Notes under the pieces: model-generated | Database searches by the model: none | Told to the model about the DNA's origin: nothing | The model's input: the letters and a program-made list of their open reading frames with translations, nothing else | Assembly: GCF_910592395.1 (NCBI RefSeq) | Contig: NC_088321.1 | Span: 12,526,001 to 12,590,000, forward strand | Direction: 5' to 3' | Length of the DNA: 64,000 bases | DNA from: Lineus longissimus | Lineage: Eukaryota; Nemertea; Pilidiophora; Heteronemertea; Lineidae | Program-made: the position numbers and the translations under genes | Part shown: positions 1 through 10,964 of the stretch, one piece after another | How positions within the stretch are numbered: the first letter of the stretch is position 1 | Layout: every line of letters starts with the position of its first letter

Positions 1-233
1 GCAAGCCCAGCTTACCAAACAGCGACTTTTTCTTGTCCTGAATGTAGAGCCGAACTCTCTGGCTAATGTGTTGTAAAGTCTCCAGCTCGCCAAACAGGGT
101 AGATTTTTTACCTGTTTGGCAAGACCGGCTGGCCGAACAGGGTGGCTTTTTAGTGCTGTTTGGCAAGCGGCTCTCCAAACAGGACAAAAAAAGATGCCTG
201 TTCGGCGAGAGGCTTGCCAAAAAGACCCGGCCT
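1..233. mobile_element. hAT-like MITE, right part (cut by window start)
   Basis: This is nearly identical to the complete element at 14430-14677 and lacks only its first bases. It consists of alternating direct and inverted copies of a word close to GCCAAACAGG, so several hairpins can form. It is followed at 234-241 by ATTCATTA, which flanks both sides of the complete copy and so looks like an 8-bp target duplication. It lies in intron 4 of a LamG-PAN gene, just upstream of the last exon. The open frames inside it are by-products of the repeat. Confidence 0.6.
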
Positions 234-303
234 ATTCATTATACCTCGATCTATCCGCCCGCGGTTTTGTGAGAAATGTTAAATATAAACCATTGTCGTA
301 TAG

Positions 304-500
304 AAAAATGAATGATGTTCATAAAGGAAGACGGCGACTCTGACTCCATCGACGAAACATCTTATAACAGAGGGCCTGTCCGTTCAAAGATTCAATGCAG
401 CTTGTACTGTTATGACAAGAACACATGCAATGAGACCTGTAAAGCCTTTAGCTTTAATATCAGCACCAACTTTTGTGAAATTTTACATAATAATATGTAA
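304..500 (+). pseudogene. Last (PAN/Apple-like) exon of an upstream LamG-PAN gene; early stop in frame
   Basis: This is the terminal exon of an array member whose earlier exons lie before the window. The acceptor is GTATAG at 298-303. The Cys-rich motif (IQCSLYCYDKN, ETCKAFSFN, NFCEIL) is the PAN/Apple-like core seen in every copy, and the frame ends in TAA at 500. All other LamG exons end in phase 1. Read in that phase, this exon meets TGA at 309-311, two codons in, where most copies read CGA. The product would end right after the LamG domain unless another splice is used. The same change occurs in gene 2 (14753-14755). The ATG codons just after the stop could restart only a separate peptide. 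Confidence 0.6.
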
Positions 501-1919
501 AAAATAATTTCAGAAAAGCAAGGGATACAACGTTACAACTTTGTTCCATAGAGGAGGATTCGACCTATTGTGTTCAATTTCATTGGATTCTTCGTGAGAA
601 TAATTGAACATCAGGAGAATATTATGTTGATAGCAGCATGCTTGTGCAATTTACAGATCAAAGTTACATGATAGCTTTTTCGAGATTTCTATTTCGAGAT
701 TAAGAAATGACAAAAGACTTGGACAAAATTTATCGATTGCAGCTAAGTTTAACAAACACGTGCAGATATCAAGTTTACGCATTTTGGCGTTGTCCAAGTC
801 ATTTATTGATATTATAGGTTTGTTTCTATTAACCTGTGTGTATTTCCGTATTGACATATGAACAAGCAACACCCGAGTTTATTCGGAAGGATGACCAGAT
901 TTCTGTGTAAATATATATATGTCTTTGCAAAATCTGATCTCCAGTTCGGTTTCAATTCCAAATCCCCCACAACCACAGTGGCCAGCGGTACACCATTAAC
1001 ATGACCGCTATTACCATAAACAACATTTCCTGTGGTTTATGTTATGCCTGTTAGATTGATTATGGGCGGAACCCATGCTTAGTAGTGCATTGCCAAACAG
1101 TTTATAGCACAGCATTACTGGGCTCACATGGCTTAGAGAAGACAATACAGTATATTCACGAAAATTAACAGGCGACTAGAACGGAAATCGACAAACATTG
1201 AACCATAACTACCATTCAAATCACAGATTAGTTCTCAGTTTTTAGAGTGCAACTGGATCATCTAGTTGACAATTCAGGTAAAAATAACATTATTTTCCGA
1301 AGAAAAAACCGTTCAATCGGATTTTCTATTTTTGTTGTGGTCGGTTGTTAATGGAGTGCACCGAGTCGTTTTTAATGGCCGTACGTTTTGCATTTATCGT
1401 CATATGTACCTAATCATCTCACAAATCGAAGTCATGTTTGATAACTACATTTGTGCTACTAAAGTAAGAGAAGCCGAGGGCCTGACGATTCCTCCGAATA
1501 TCAAAGAGGGCCTTAATGTACTCTGGATACTGTAATACTCAAGCTTTTCAAAGAGAGAGTTTATCAGATCATTGCAACTTGTTCGGAATCCCAGGCATGC
1601 CAAATCTGTTCGCGGGCATATCATCCTAATTACAGATTTAAAATATTGTCTCAATCAATAAGAAGTACGAAAAACTTACCATCAAGTGACAAAAAGTTCC
1701 TGGTCGCCGTACCCGCATATAAACGCTGAAATGTGGTTACGTTAATGGTGTACCATTGTCCACTGTGACACTGTGAACGAGACTATACAAAGGATGTTGT
1801 CTAATGATAGTTTTTTAGCGGTTTTATAAAAGCGATATATAGATCGGACACTTCAATTTTTCGCACCGCAATAATCTTAGATATAAAGGTTTCCAACGTT
1901 TGAAAAAGATTTATGATTT

Positions 1920-2255
1920 TTCGCCGGGAAGCCGACAAGAATCGTGCCCCAGCCCGGGCAGGGCGTGATGTTGAGCCGTGAGTCAGATGCCCCGGACTCT
2001 GCCGCGCCTCGCGCATCACCTCGGGCGGGCGGCCCCTACAAGAGTATGAAGAGGAAGGAAAGACCGGAAGGTGACTCGGTCAGAGAGCCGAGGCCAAGAC
2101 AGGGCAGGGCAGTCAGACGATAAGCCACGAGTCCATCGCCCCAGACTCTTCGGCATACCGTCCATCAACTCGATCCAGGTCGACCTCCCGCGTGCCCTCC
2201 AAGGGCGTGAAGCCCAGGCATGTGCGAGACGGTATAGGCTAGCTATACAGGTAAC
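1920..2255. repeat. GC-rich dispersed block
   Basis: This block of about 335 bp is conspicuously GC-rich, with runs such as CCCGGGCAGGGCG and CGGGCGGGCGGCCCC, inside AT-rich DNA. Close copies lie at 16369-16704, 24051-24384 and 29143-29475. The matching places in the other units (about 9.0-9.25 kb and 43.98-44.25 kb) lack it. It may be an inserted repeat or part of a larger composite. I recognise no tRNA boxes, rRNA or protein family in it, and the frames through it on both strands look like composition effects. Confidence 0.5.
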
Positions 2256-3441
2256 GCCGAGCCAAGCACAAAGCAATGTATGAAATTATAATAAACAGCT
2301 CAAATTTGATTAATGGCTTGTAAAAAAAAAAACTTAAAAGTAGTGATTGGCTTTGACATTGACATAGACATTGACACTGGCTGCAATCGAAGCTTAGCTC
2401 AAATTTATTAGTACTTTTGTTTTAACCAAACTTGGACTGGTGCAGGAGAGTGTGACGAGCAAGGATTTAAGGCAGAACATAAGACATTCAAAATAGTGTA
2501 CATATTGGAAATTGATAGATTGCGAAACTCTTTATCTTTTTGCTTCCAACTCAATCAATACGAACAATGGTTTCATTGATACGACCATGCGTGAATACAG
2601 TTAATGAGTTTTGAACTATTTCACGGCGTGTTTTATCCGTGTTCAAGAATGCTCTTTCGCTCGTGCTCCATCCTCGTTTGCAAGTGTCACATCGACTCTG
2701 GTACTACTGGTCATGGCCACCTTAGCTCTTTCGTCGATACCGATTAACCGAGGGCGCAAATTCGACCGGCGGCCATCTTACTGTTGTAACAGGGGAGTAG
2801 ATCTTTAATTATGGAGGCATCTTCTTCTGCGCTGCTCCAAAATAATGGGTCACCAGCCTTAGGCGAAATACCAAAAAGTGGCAGCATATTGACCTGCGGG
2901 AAAAAGATTGGAACTACCTACTTGGATCACGACTTGATTTATACCATTGATTCGATAATAAATGATCATTATATTCGTCAAACGTTTTGTTTGACGAATG
3001 TTCGTGCAAGAGGTATCAATGTGTTGCTAGCGATGTCCAGTATGTTGTGTCTATCAAAATGATAAGTGAACATTAGCGTTGCAGCAGTGTAGAATGCTCA
3101 CATACATGCCTAAATCAAAGGGGTAATGAAATTGGCACCTGTGGCGAGAATTTACTTTTGCTGCACGGAATTAGTCAACGCGGTATATTATGTACAATGA
3201 TGTAAACACATTGAAAGTGTATGTCGGGATTAAAGCTAATATATAACTTCGACACAATGCAATAATATAACTACACAATGTATCCGTTAAACCCTTTGTG
3301 TAGTGTGTACAAGTGGAGTGTCAGCCTTGGTCGTCTGGCAGTAGTTGTCTGTGAGGTCGTTTATGGACGTTTTTCATTCTCAGGCTATTTTAACGATAAA
3401 CATTACAGCACTAAATATTTGCTATCGTTATGTTTTGAAGA

Positions 3442-3588
3442 ATGAAGTGTTTTTCTTTACGACTAACAGCTGTCCTCTTACGGCAAGTGTATGCATGCCT
3501 CTTCAGCTGCAATCACTACCGGACTACCAGAAACGTTGCCTATTTTACCCCAAGCAAGATAGTTGAAACAGATAAAGATATTGACTAA
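3442..3588 (+). CDS. Recurring 48-codon frame with a signal-like start (doubtful)
   Basis: ATG at 3442 opens 48 codons ending in TAA at 3588. The start reads MKCFSLRLTAVLLR, hydrophobic with basic residues, followed by Cys residues and a polar tail ending in ETDKDID. Equivalent frames occur about 0.7-0.9 kb before exon 1 in several units (17891-18037, and up to 45868 near 45715). Some copies change frame (38823) or run on to a different stop (10506). It could be a small secreted peptide or simply conserved intergenic DNA. No splice site or homology supports it. Confidence 0.15.
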   Translation: MKCFSLRLTAVLLRQVYACLFSCNHYRTTRNVAYFTPSKIVETDKDID

Positions 3589-4335
3589 GGGTCATGCCCA
3601 AAACGCAATAGCGAGTTCTGGACTAATTGTTGGTGTGTTGATGAGCAACGCCCTTTCACGCCTTCCACGAAAACATCATTCGATTTTTTTTACACGCCAT
3701 GAATTATTAGTGTCTGTAGCTACATCAAGCTTTAAAGAGATCCTGTCGAGGCACAAAATTGTTATTTAGACCACCTGAACGTCGTAAAAATAACTAAATT
3801 GGTGATTACCTCTTATGCAGTTCACGGACTGGAGTCAGTTATGCATGCAATGTTACCCAGATGGCAAGCTCTCATAATCACCTGCCTGAGGGGAACTCGA
3901 AACTGCCAAGATTTATCAATGGAAGGTTATTCGCCCGCCTTAGGTTTTAACAGGGCCGTTCAGAACTACCTATTTTTATAAGCGTTTCGTGGTAGGTTTT
4001 CTTTAAGAAAATTGTAAATGCGCCTTACAAAGAGCATTCAGACGCCATTGCAACACAGTTGCGACATGCGCGTGCATGCTAGGCAGACGGTCCTCGAAGC
4101 TCTGATCAAATTCGTATGATTATCTCTTAGTCAAGATTGAAAAAAATCTTTCGAGAATCGAGTAACGAATGTACATTGAAAATTCGAAGAATACAGCACA
4201 GATACAGCTATACTTGATAACTCTGTAACATTCATTCGAACTTCTGAACGAGGTAGAAAAAACCCATAGTATTGGGATTGCTATTGTATTGTTAACCCAC
4301 TCCGATCCAGTGTGAGTTAGGCTTTCAGTTCGACG

Positions 4336-7300
4336 ATGCGCCACCTACTTACCGGTATATTACTCCTTCAATCCATCGCCTGTAGAAGTAGTGGAGACAA
4401 CTGTATCAACCACAGAGGTGAGTTGTTTGGAATTATTCAGGTCCCCGTCAATGAAATCAATTCGGCCCAGTCATCCCAGGCCGCACAAATTAGGTGATGA
4501 CATCATTCTTAATCCTATATCGGATAGTACGATGAATTCAAATGCTTAAAACAATTATACGTTTGCCGTATTAACAAAGTGCGTTAGGGTTGCTTGCCTG
4601 CCTCAAATCATTTCAGAGGTTGGAGCAAAGCGTTTGGCCAGAAGGTGCCCACCGCCAAATGATTGCGTCATTGGCCGGTGGTTGCCGTTCTAAGATTCGC
4701 ATTGGACACATCACCCCTTTCAAGAAAACTGATGGTACAGTTGTAGTTATAATTCATTAGAAAGCACAGCAATCAACTTTTCACATGCAATATATCATAT
4801 TGCTTGAATGGAGTTACTGAGCGCCTCAGGAAGGACCGGCCTATGGGTGAAACACTCACATGCTGGGTATGCACTCGTTCACGAGCCACGACAGTCTTTA
4901 GCGCCCAAAAGGGCTTCCAGTCTATTAAAAAGTTCAACATGAGCATTCATATCCCACCCCTTTTATGGCTGCGAAAGGCATACTTGTTTAGGGTCTACCC
5001 AGTAGTAGAACTCGGGTATTGTCTGGCTTGGGATCTTATTGGTGAGTGGATCCAATACACACTATATATCTGAATGATACCAATGGCAGCAGCTTGGATC
5101 GCAATTTCAAGATATTGGTGCTAATTTCTACGAAAGCCCAGAAGGCTCATCTGAAATTCGAAATCCGAAATTTGAGATGCAATATTAACCAATCAGAGGG
5201 AAACTTTCAACATTTCAAAACCAATTAGATGTCGTGAAACATTTTATTCGGTGAATGGAAAATGGCCGCAATCGGCACTGCGTTTATATGCATCATATCA
5301 TTGTAAGAAGCTAGATCAGCTCGACTTGCTGATGTCAGGTGATTATTTTACATATACCGTGATGCATTCTTGACGCAATGATTAGTAGAAAATAGGTCAA
5401 ATATATTGCATTCTTTCAAAATGATATTTTTGTTAGTCTGACTAGCTCAAAGAATCCTGCCCATGTCGGGTTATGGCTGCAAGTTAACAAAAAAAGCTTG
5501 ACTTAATTGAACCACCAGTTGTCTCTAAATTCACTTTTAAATTTCTCAATTGTCATAACTCAATGTTACACTTGATCTAATTTGCTAAAAGTTTCCAAGC
5601 GATTAGGGATTTGGAATTTCGGGTTTCAGATTCGAGAATTTCGGGCTTCGGATTTCGAATTTCAGATGGGCCTCTGAGCTTTCGTAAATTTTAGTAAATC
5701 AAGTTAAAGTAATAAAATTGACTGAGGCGATTTAAATGGAACAATGTTGTGTTCCTTTTCAGACACCAGTGTGTTCTTTCTTAATGGAACTGACAGGAAT
5801 ATAAGGTAACTGCGTCTGTGGATTCTACATTATTCATAAAATTTTGAAGCAAAACCACTGCATCTTTGTTCCCTTTTATTCCCGCATCCAATATTGTAAC
5901 ACTGCTCAACAGGGGAGCTAGCTTCCAGTCTACCGCAATACGATGCTACACAGCCATAGAAGACCTACAGTTTGCTTCTTTTCATCGCCATTTCCGTCTG
6001 CAGTTCCAAGCCATCAGAATCAGTCGGGTATCAATCGGTTGCTCCACTCTACTTGAGGCTGTTTATGTTTATACTTTGGCTGTGGCTCCGTGTACAGACT
6101 TTGTCATTTATGGCATCGGAATTTCTCCATAGAAGTTAACGACTGTGTCTTTAAATGCAAAAGTTTTCAAGACATTTTAACTCTACGATTTCAAAATCCC
6201 CCAGTGTGAAATACGGTGCAAATTACGCCAAGTCAACTTATTTTGGTGAGGTTCTCTCATTTAATGGATGTGATCATGATGTTAAGCTGAACATTGATCT
6301 TCAGAAAAACGATGTCGTTTCGTTTGCTCTCTACTTTCGGCAGCGTCACCATAACAGACGATGTGAATCAATAATTTGGATTTCTGGAAGTCGCTTTGAC
6401 GTTTACGTCAATAGCTTTCATGGTATACGTGTAATGTGTAATAACCGACATCATAAGAATTTGGCGCGAAGAACTGAAACTGGAAAGGCACTCAAGGCGC
6501 GTGTTTGGTATTTTCTTGTTGTAACGGTGGACAAAGTAAGAAATATCCATAAGATTTACCTCGACGGAGTAAAACTGAATGCTAGAAAGATTCGAAAAAG
6601 ATATGAAAAGTTCAGATCAAGTCGCTTTCATTTTCTTGGTCGTCATTCACCCATCCCAGGAAGACGCTGCTTTTCACATCCTTTTATCGGTGCTATGTCC
6701 AACCTTAGGATTTTTCCATGTCTGTTGAATCAACGGGAGGTTCGAAGTATTTATGAGAGCGGTAAGTCAGAAGTTAAGAGTTAGTGCCTTCATTTTCACC
6801 TATTTGAACTATCACACCCGGGTTTTGTTTTCACTGATCAGTTGTCTAAGACAAGTGTAACCAACAATAACGTTGCGTCAACTCCTCCAACACGTTTAAG
6901 GCAAACGTAAAGTGAACGTGTTGGTGACTTCTGTTGGAAAACCACAGGCATGCCAGGACCTAATAGATCATTTCGAAACCCAACAGTAATGTTAGTGTTC
7001 AGCTTTGTCCTTTAGTCCTCAGCATTGTAAATACAAGTATAGGATACCTTGGACAAGCCATATTTTGTTACTGGATATTTCCCATCCATTCTTGGCACAA
7101 CGCACAACACTAACCAGTATATAGAATTCACACTGATACAAGAATAAAGATTTTCTGGCCGAAAATGACAAAAATCAATTGATTCCGCCAAATGTAGACA
7201 AATGCATACTTACGAAATATAATTCGTTACCATGCTAACAACTCATGAACGTTGAAACTGATCCCAGCCTGAAACTGCGGCAATAAAGACCTTGAACATG

Positions 7301-7925
7301 GCAGCACGTTCTCAGTTCCGTGTGGCACAGCTTTGTGATACAGTCATTCAGTCACAGCCAATCAGATTGTGGGTATTTTTACATATCACTCGCCGAATCC
7401 TCATTTCCCATTGTCATTACAGTTAAATATGAGAGTAAGTATGGCACGCATTCTCAAAAACTATTTTAAAGGGATTTTATCCAAACATTCTGACTGCGAA
7501 TGTTGTCTCTTTAAAACAGACTAGTTTGAGACCTACAGTTTTAGTTTGAGGTACTTCAAAGATATAAAAGTTGTTCTTTGCTGTCGAGTATATCGGTATT
7601 GACGTCTCCTCACACACCACTCGGATGGAGTGGTCAGTATATCAGTTTGACATTTTGACATTCATTTTACCTCGATCTACCCTCCCGTTGTTTGTAATAA
7701 AAAAATTTAAATTTAAACCCTTGTCGTATAGAAAACCGACTGATGTTCATAAAGGAAGACGGCGACTCTGACTCCATTGACGAAATATCTTATAACAGAG
7801 GACCTGTCCGTTCAAAGATACAATGCAGCTTGTACTGTTATGACAAGAACACACGCAATGAGACCTGTAAAGCCTTTAGCTTTAATATCAACACAAACTT
7901 TTGTGAAATTTTACATAATATGTAA
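4336..7925 (+). CDS. Gene 1: secreted LamG-PAN protein, intact
   Basis: Five exons: 4336-4417, 4645-4734, 5763-5805, 6205-6761 and 7732-7925, with all junctions in phase (1, 1, 2, 1) and about 321 residues. Exon 1 encodes a signal peptide (MRHLLTGILLLQSIAC) and a short Cys stretch (DNCINHR). Exon 2 gives GGCRSKIRIGH. Exon 4 is a LamG_3/concanavalin-A-like sandwich: SFALYFR near its start, VWYFLVVTVD, YLDGVKLNAR, and the closing GAMSNLRIFPCLL with paired Cys. Exon 5 has the PAN/Apple-like Cys pattern. Both domain types usually bind sugars or proteins outside the cell, so an extracellular recognition role is inferred. The exon 2 acceptor is the uncertain point: a stronger AG at 4615-4616 shifts the frame. 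The 5' half matches gene 3 and the 3' half matches gene 6. Confidence 0.72.
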
Positions 7926-10600
7926 AAAATAATTTCAGAAAAGCAAGGGATACAACGTTACAACTTTGTTCCATAGAGGAGGATTCGACCTATTGTGTTC
8001 AATTTCATTGGATTCTTCGTGAGAAATATTGAACATCAGGAGAATATTATGTTAATAGCAGCATGCTTGTGCAATTTACAGATCATAGTTACATGGTAGC
8101 TATTTCGAGATTTCTATTTCGAGATTAAGAAATGACAAAAGACTTGGACAAAATTTATCGATTGCAACGAAGTTTAACAAACACGTGCAGATATCAAGTT
8201 TACGCATTTTGGCGTTGTCCAAGTCATTTATTGATATTATAGGTTTGTATCTATTAACCTGTGTGTATTTCCGTATCGACATATGAACATGGGTATGTCC
8301 AGTGGGCCCTCAAATACACACACTCGTGCACAGTGCAAAATGTTGTACGAGATGTTCTATAAACCAATTAGTGTATTGCTGACTTGCTAGGGAACAAAAT
8401 GGCGAACCCTAACATATACAAAAAGAACTTCGCAAATTCATTTGGATGAAGCAACACCCGAGTTTATTCGGAAGGATGACCTGATTTCTGTGTAAATATA
8501 AATATGTCTTTGCAAAATCTGATCTCCAGTTCGGTTGTAATTCCAAATCCCCCACAACCACAGTGGACAGCGGTACACCATTAACATGACCGTTATTACC
8601 ATAAACAACATTTCCTGTGGTTTATGTTATGTTGAGGCCTGTTAGATTGATTATGGGCGGAACCCATGCTTAGTAGTGCATGGCCAAACAGTTAGCACAG
8701 CATTACTGGGCTCACATGGCTTAAAGGAGACAATACAGTATATTCTTGCAAATTAACAGGCGACTAGAACGAAAATCGACAAAAATTGAACCATAACTAC
8801 CATTCAAATCACAGATTGGTTCTCAGTTTTTAGAGTGCAACTTGATCATCTAGTTGACAATTCAGGTAGAAATAACATTATTTTCCGAAGAAAAAACCGT
8901 TCAATCGGATTTTCTATTTTTGTTGTGTAGCAAGTCGAATGTCGCTCTGAGCTTGGCAGGTTAAGACGGACTGTGTGTTCCTTTCACTATTGTATGCCTT
9001 TTGTGAAGTCTGACGACATCAATTTCTTCTATTATCTCCTGGTGTCACCTGGGCTCATCTTATGTGTGACATGCTACTGGTTTTGCTAGAACGGGCCACA
9101 GATATGATGATGTGTATGAAAACAAATTCTTTTTCAGGAATGCATGCTTTACTTCTAATCGCAGAAGGATAGTTCCATTTGACTGACTTTAAGACATAAT
9201 ACACATCAAAGAGAATGTTTTTCAACGCTATACAGGCAACGTCAAGCCAATCACAAAGCAATGTATCAAATTAGAATAAACAGCTTAAACCTGATTAAGG
9301 ACCTGTAAAATAAAATACTTAAAAATAGTGATTGGCTTTGACATACACTGACTGCATGCGAAGCTTAGCTCAAATTTATTAGTAATTTTGTCTTAACCAA
9401 ACTTGGACTGCAGGAGAGTGTGAGAAGCAAGGATTTAAGGCAGAACATAAGACATTCAAAATAGTGTACATATTGGAAATTGATAGATTTCGAAACTCTT
9501 TATCTTTTTGCTTCCAACTCAATCAATACGAACAATGGTTTCATTGATACGACCATGCATGAATACAGTTAATTAGTTTTGAACTATTTCACTGGGTGTT
9601 TTATCCGTGTTCCGGAAAGCTCTCACTCTCTCGTTGCACTATCCTTTGTTTTATGTTCAAAGTATGAGTAGAGTAGGCCAACATGTCGTACAGCAACGGC
9701 TCGTTTGCAAGTGTCACATCAACTCTGGTACTGGCCATGGCCACCTTAGCTCTTTCGTCGATACCGTTTTACCGAGGCCGCAACTTCGACCGGCGGCCCT
9801 CTTACCAAGCTTACGATTGCGACAAATGAGTACTTCGTTAATTATGGACACGCTTTCTTTCGCTACATCAGCTCCAAAGAAATGTGTTACCAGCCTCAGG
9901 CGTAATACCGGAAAGTGGCAGCATGTTGGTCTTCGGGAAAAGGATTGGAACTACCTACTTTGGTCACTACTTGAATTATACTATTGATTGCTTTATAAAT
10001 TATCATTGTATTCGTCAAGCTCTTTGTTTGTAGAGGCAACTTCTCAACGGCACCATAACGAATGTTCGTACAAGAGATATCCATGTGTTGCAAGCGGTGT
10101 CTAGTTGTGTCTAGTAAAATGATCAGTGAAAATAAGTGTCAACAAGCATTTGTTTTCGTACTTTTTAAAATAGAACATCAAAGCAGGTTGCAGCTGTCTA
10201 CAATGCGAATGTTCATGTCTAAATCAAAGTGGTAATATCAAAAATTGTCACATGTGGCAAGATTTACAATGATGTATACAAATAGAAAGTGTCTCTTGGG
10301 ATTAAGGCTTATATATAACTTCGACACAATGCACGACTACACAATGTATCCGTTATACACATTGTTTAGTGTGTGCAATTGGAGTGCCAGCCTTGATAGT
10401 CGGGCGATAGTTGTATGTGAGGTCACTTATGGACTTTTTTTCATTCCCATGCTGTTTTAACGCTATACATTACGTCACAAAACATTTGCTATCGTTATGT
10501 TTTGAGGATGAAGTGTGTTTTTCTCCGACTAAGACTAACTGCTGTCCTCTTACGGCAATTGTCTGCATGCCTTTTCAGCTGCAATCAATACCGGACTACC
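4800..10600. repeat. Segmental duplication, copy 1 (partner about 39810-45850)
   Basis: From the end of exon 2 of gene 1 to the middle of the next intergenic region, the sequence matches about 39810-45850 with an offset near 35010 and few differences. It carries exons 3-5 of gene 1 against those of gene 6. It overlaps the right end of the 1-5065 duplication, so gene 1 is a junction of two duplication families. The partner carries an extra short retroelement insertion and a small tandem duplication near 45.45-45.6 kb. Confidence 0.75.
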
Positions 10601-10964
10601 AGAAATGTTGTCTATTTTAAACCGTATTTTGTATCAAAAAAACGTGTATGACATATTATATTTGAGGTGCAAATGACGTAAATGTCCTCTTCCGACAGAT
10701 AACATGAACATTTTGGATTTTCGTAATAAACAAATTATTTCTTAGGAGCATTTTGAACCGGCCTATCCTCCATATCTAACACAATAACTGGATTAAAGGA
10801 TCCCTCGCCACAGAACGCAGGCAGCTATGATGAATAGGGATAACTCTGTAAAACATTCATTCGAACTTTTAACGAAGTAGAAATGAGCCCATTGTATTGG
10901 GATTTGTAGTTTATTGTGAGCCGACTCCGATCCAGTGTGATCGGGTTAGGCTTTCATTTTGACG
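7926..10964. other. Intergenic region of the array, without GC-rich block
   Basis: This is flank DNA between genes 1 and 2, nearly identical to 42937 onward. Where other units carry the GC-rich block, this one reads AT-rich DNA at about 9000-9250. An AATAAA lies at 9275-9280. After about 10620 the sequence no longer resembles the gene 6/7 spacer and instead resembles the gene 8 upstream flank (about 61260-61460). I see no supported gene. Confidence 0.5.

Larger units (their letters stand above)
501..4335. other. Intergenic region of the array
   Basis: This lies between the PAN exon and exon 1 of gene 1. It has no gene I can support firmly. It holds unit-specific DNA shared with the other intergenic regions, a GC-rich block (1920-2255), an AATAAA at 2290-2295 far from any exon, and a recurring short frame (3442-3588). 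The 300 bases before the exon 1 ATG are conserved between units and should include the promoter, but I see no clear TATA box. Confidence 0.5.
1..5065. repeat. Segmental duplication, copy 1 (partner 14445-19511)
   Basis: From base 1 to about 5065 the sequence matches 14445 to about 19511, with an offset of 14444 rising to about 14450 and only scattered substitutions and short indels. The pair spans the end of one gene, the whole intergenic region and exons 1-2 of the next (gene 1 or gene 3). Similarity drops near 5065, where copy 1 becomes gene-6-like. This may be a recent two-gene duplication or two haplotypes placed in tandem by the assembler. Confidence 0.8.

Noticed and set aside
1-272. 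Frames such as the one starting MCCKVSSSPN inside the MITE
   Set aside because: They arise from the repeated GCCAAACAGG words and lie within a transposon and intron.
2016-2283. Opposing frames of 70-86 codons through the GC-rich block, repeated in four units
   Set aside because: Both strands are open over the same DNA, which is a composition effect. The sequences show no domain and change by frameshift or stop between copies.
4617-4734. Exon 2 as a complete thrombospondin type 1 repeat
   Set aside because: CPPPNDCVIGRW and GGCRSKIRIG recall the two ends of TSP1 but lie in different frames, and the WSxWS core and most Cys are absent.
6368-6550. Antisense frames inside the LamG exons (MDISYFVHRYNKK type)
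   Set aside because: These are shadows of the conserved LamG coding strand.
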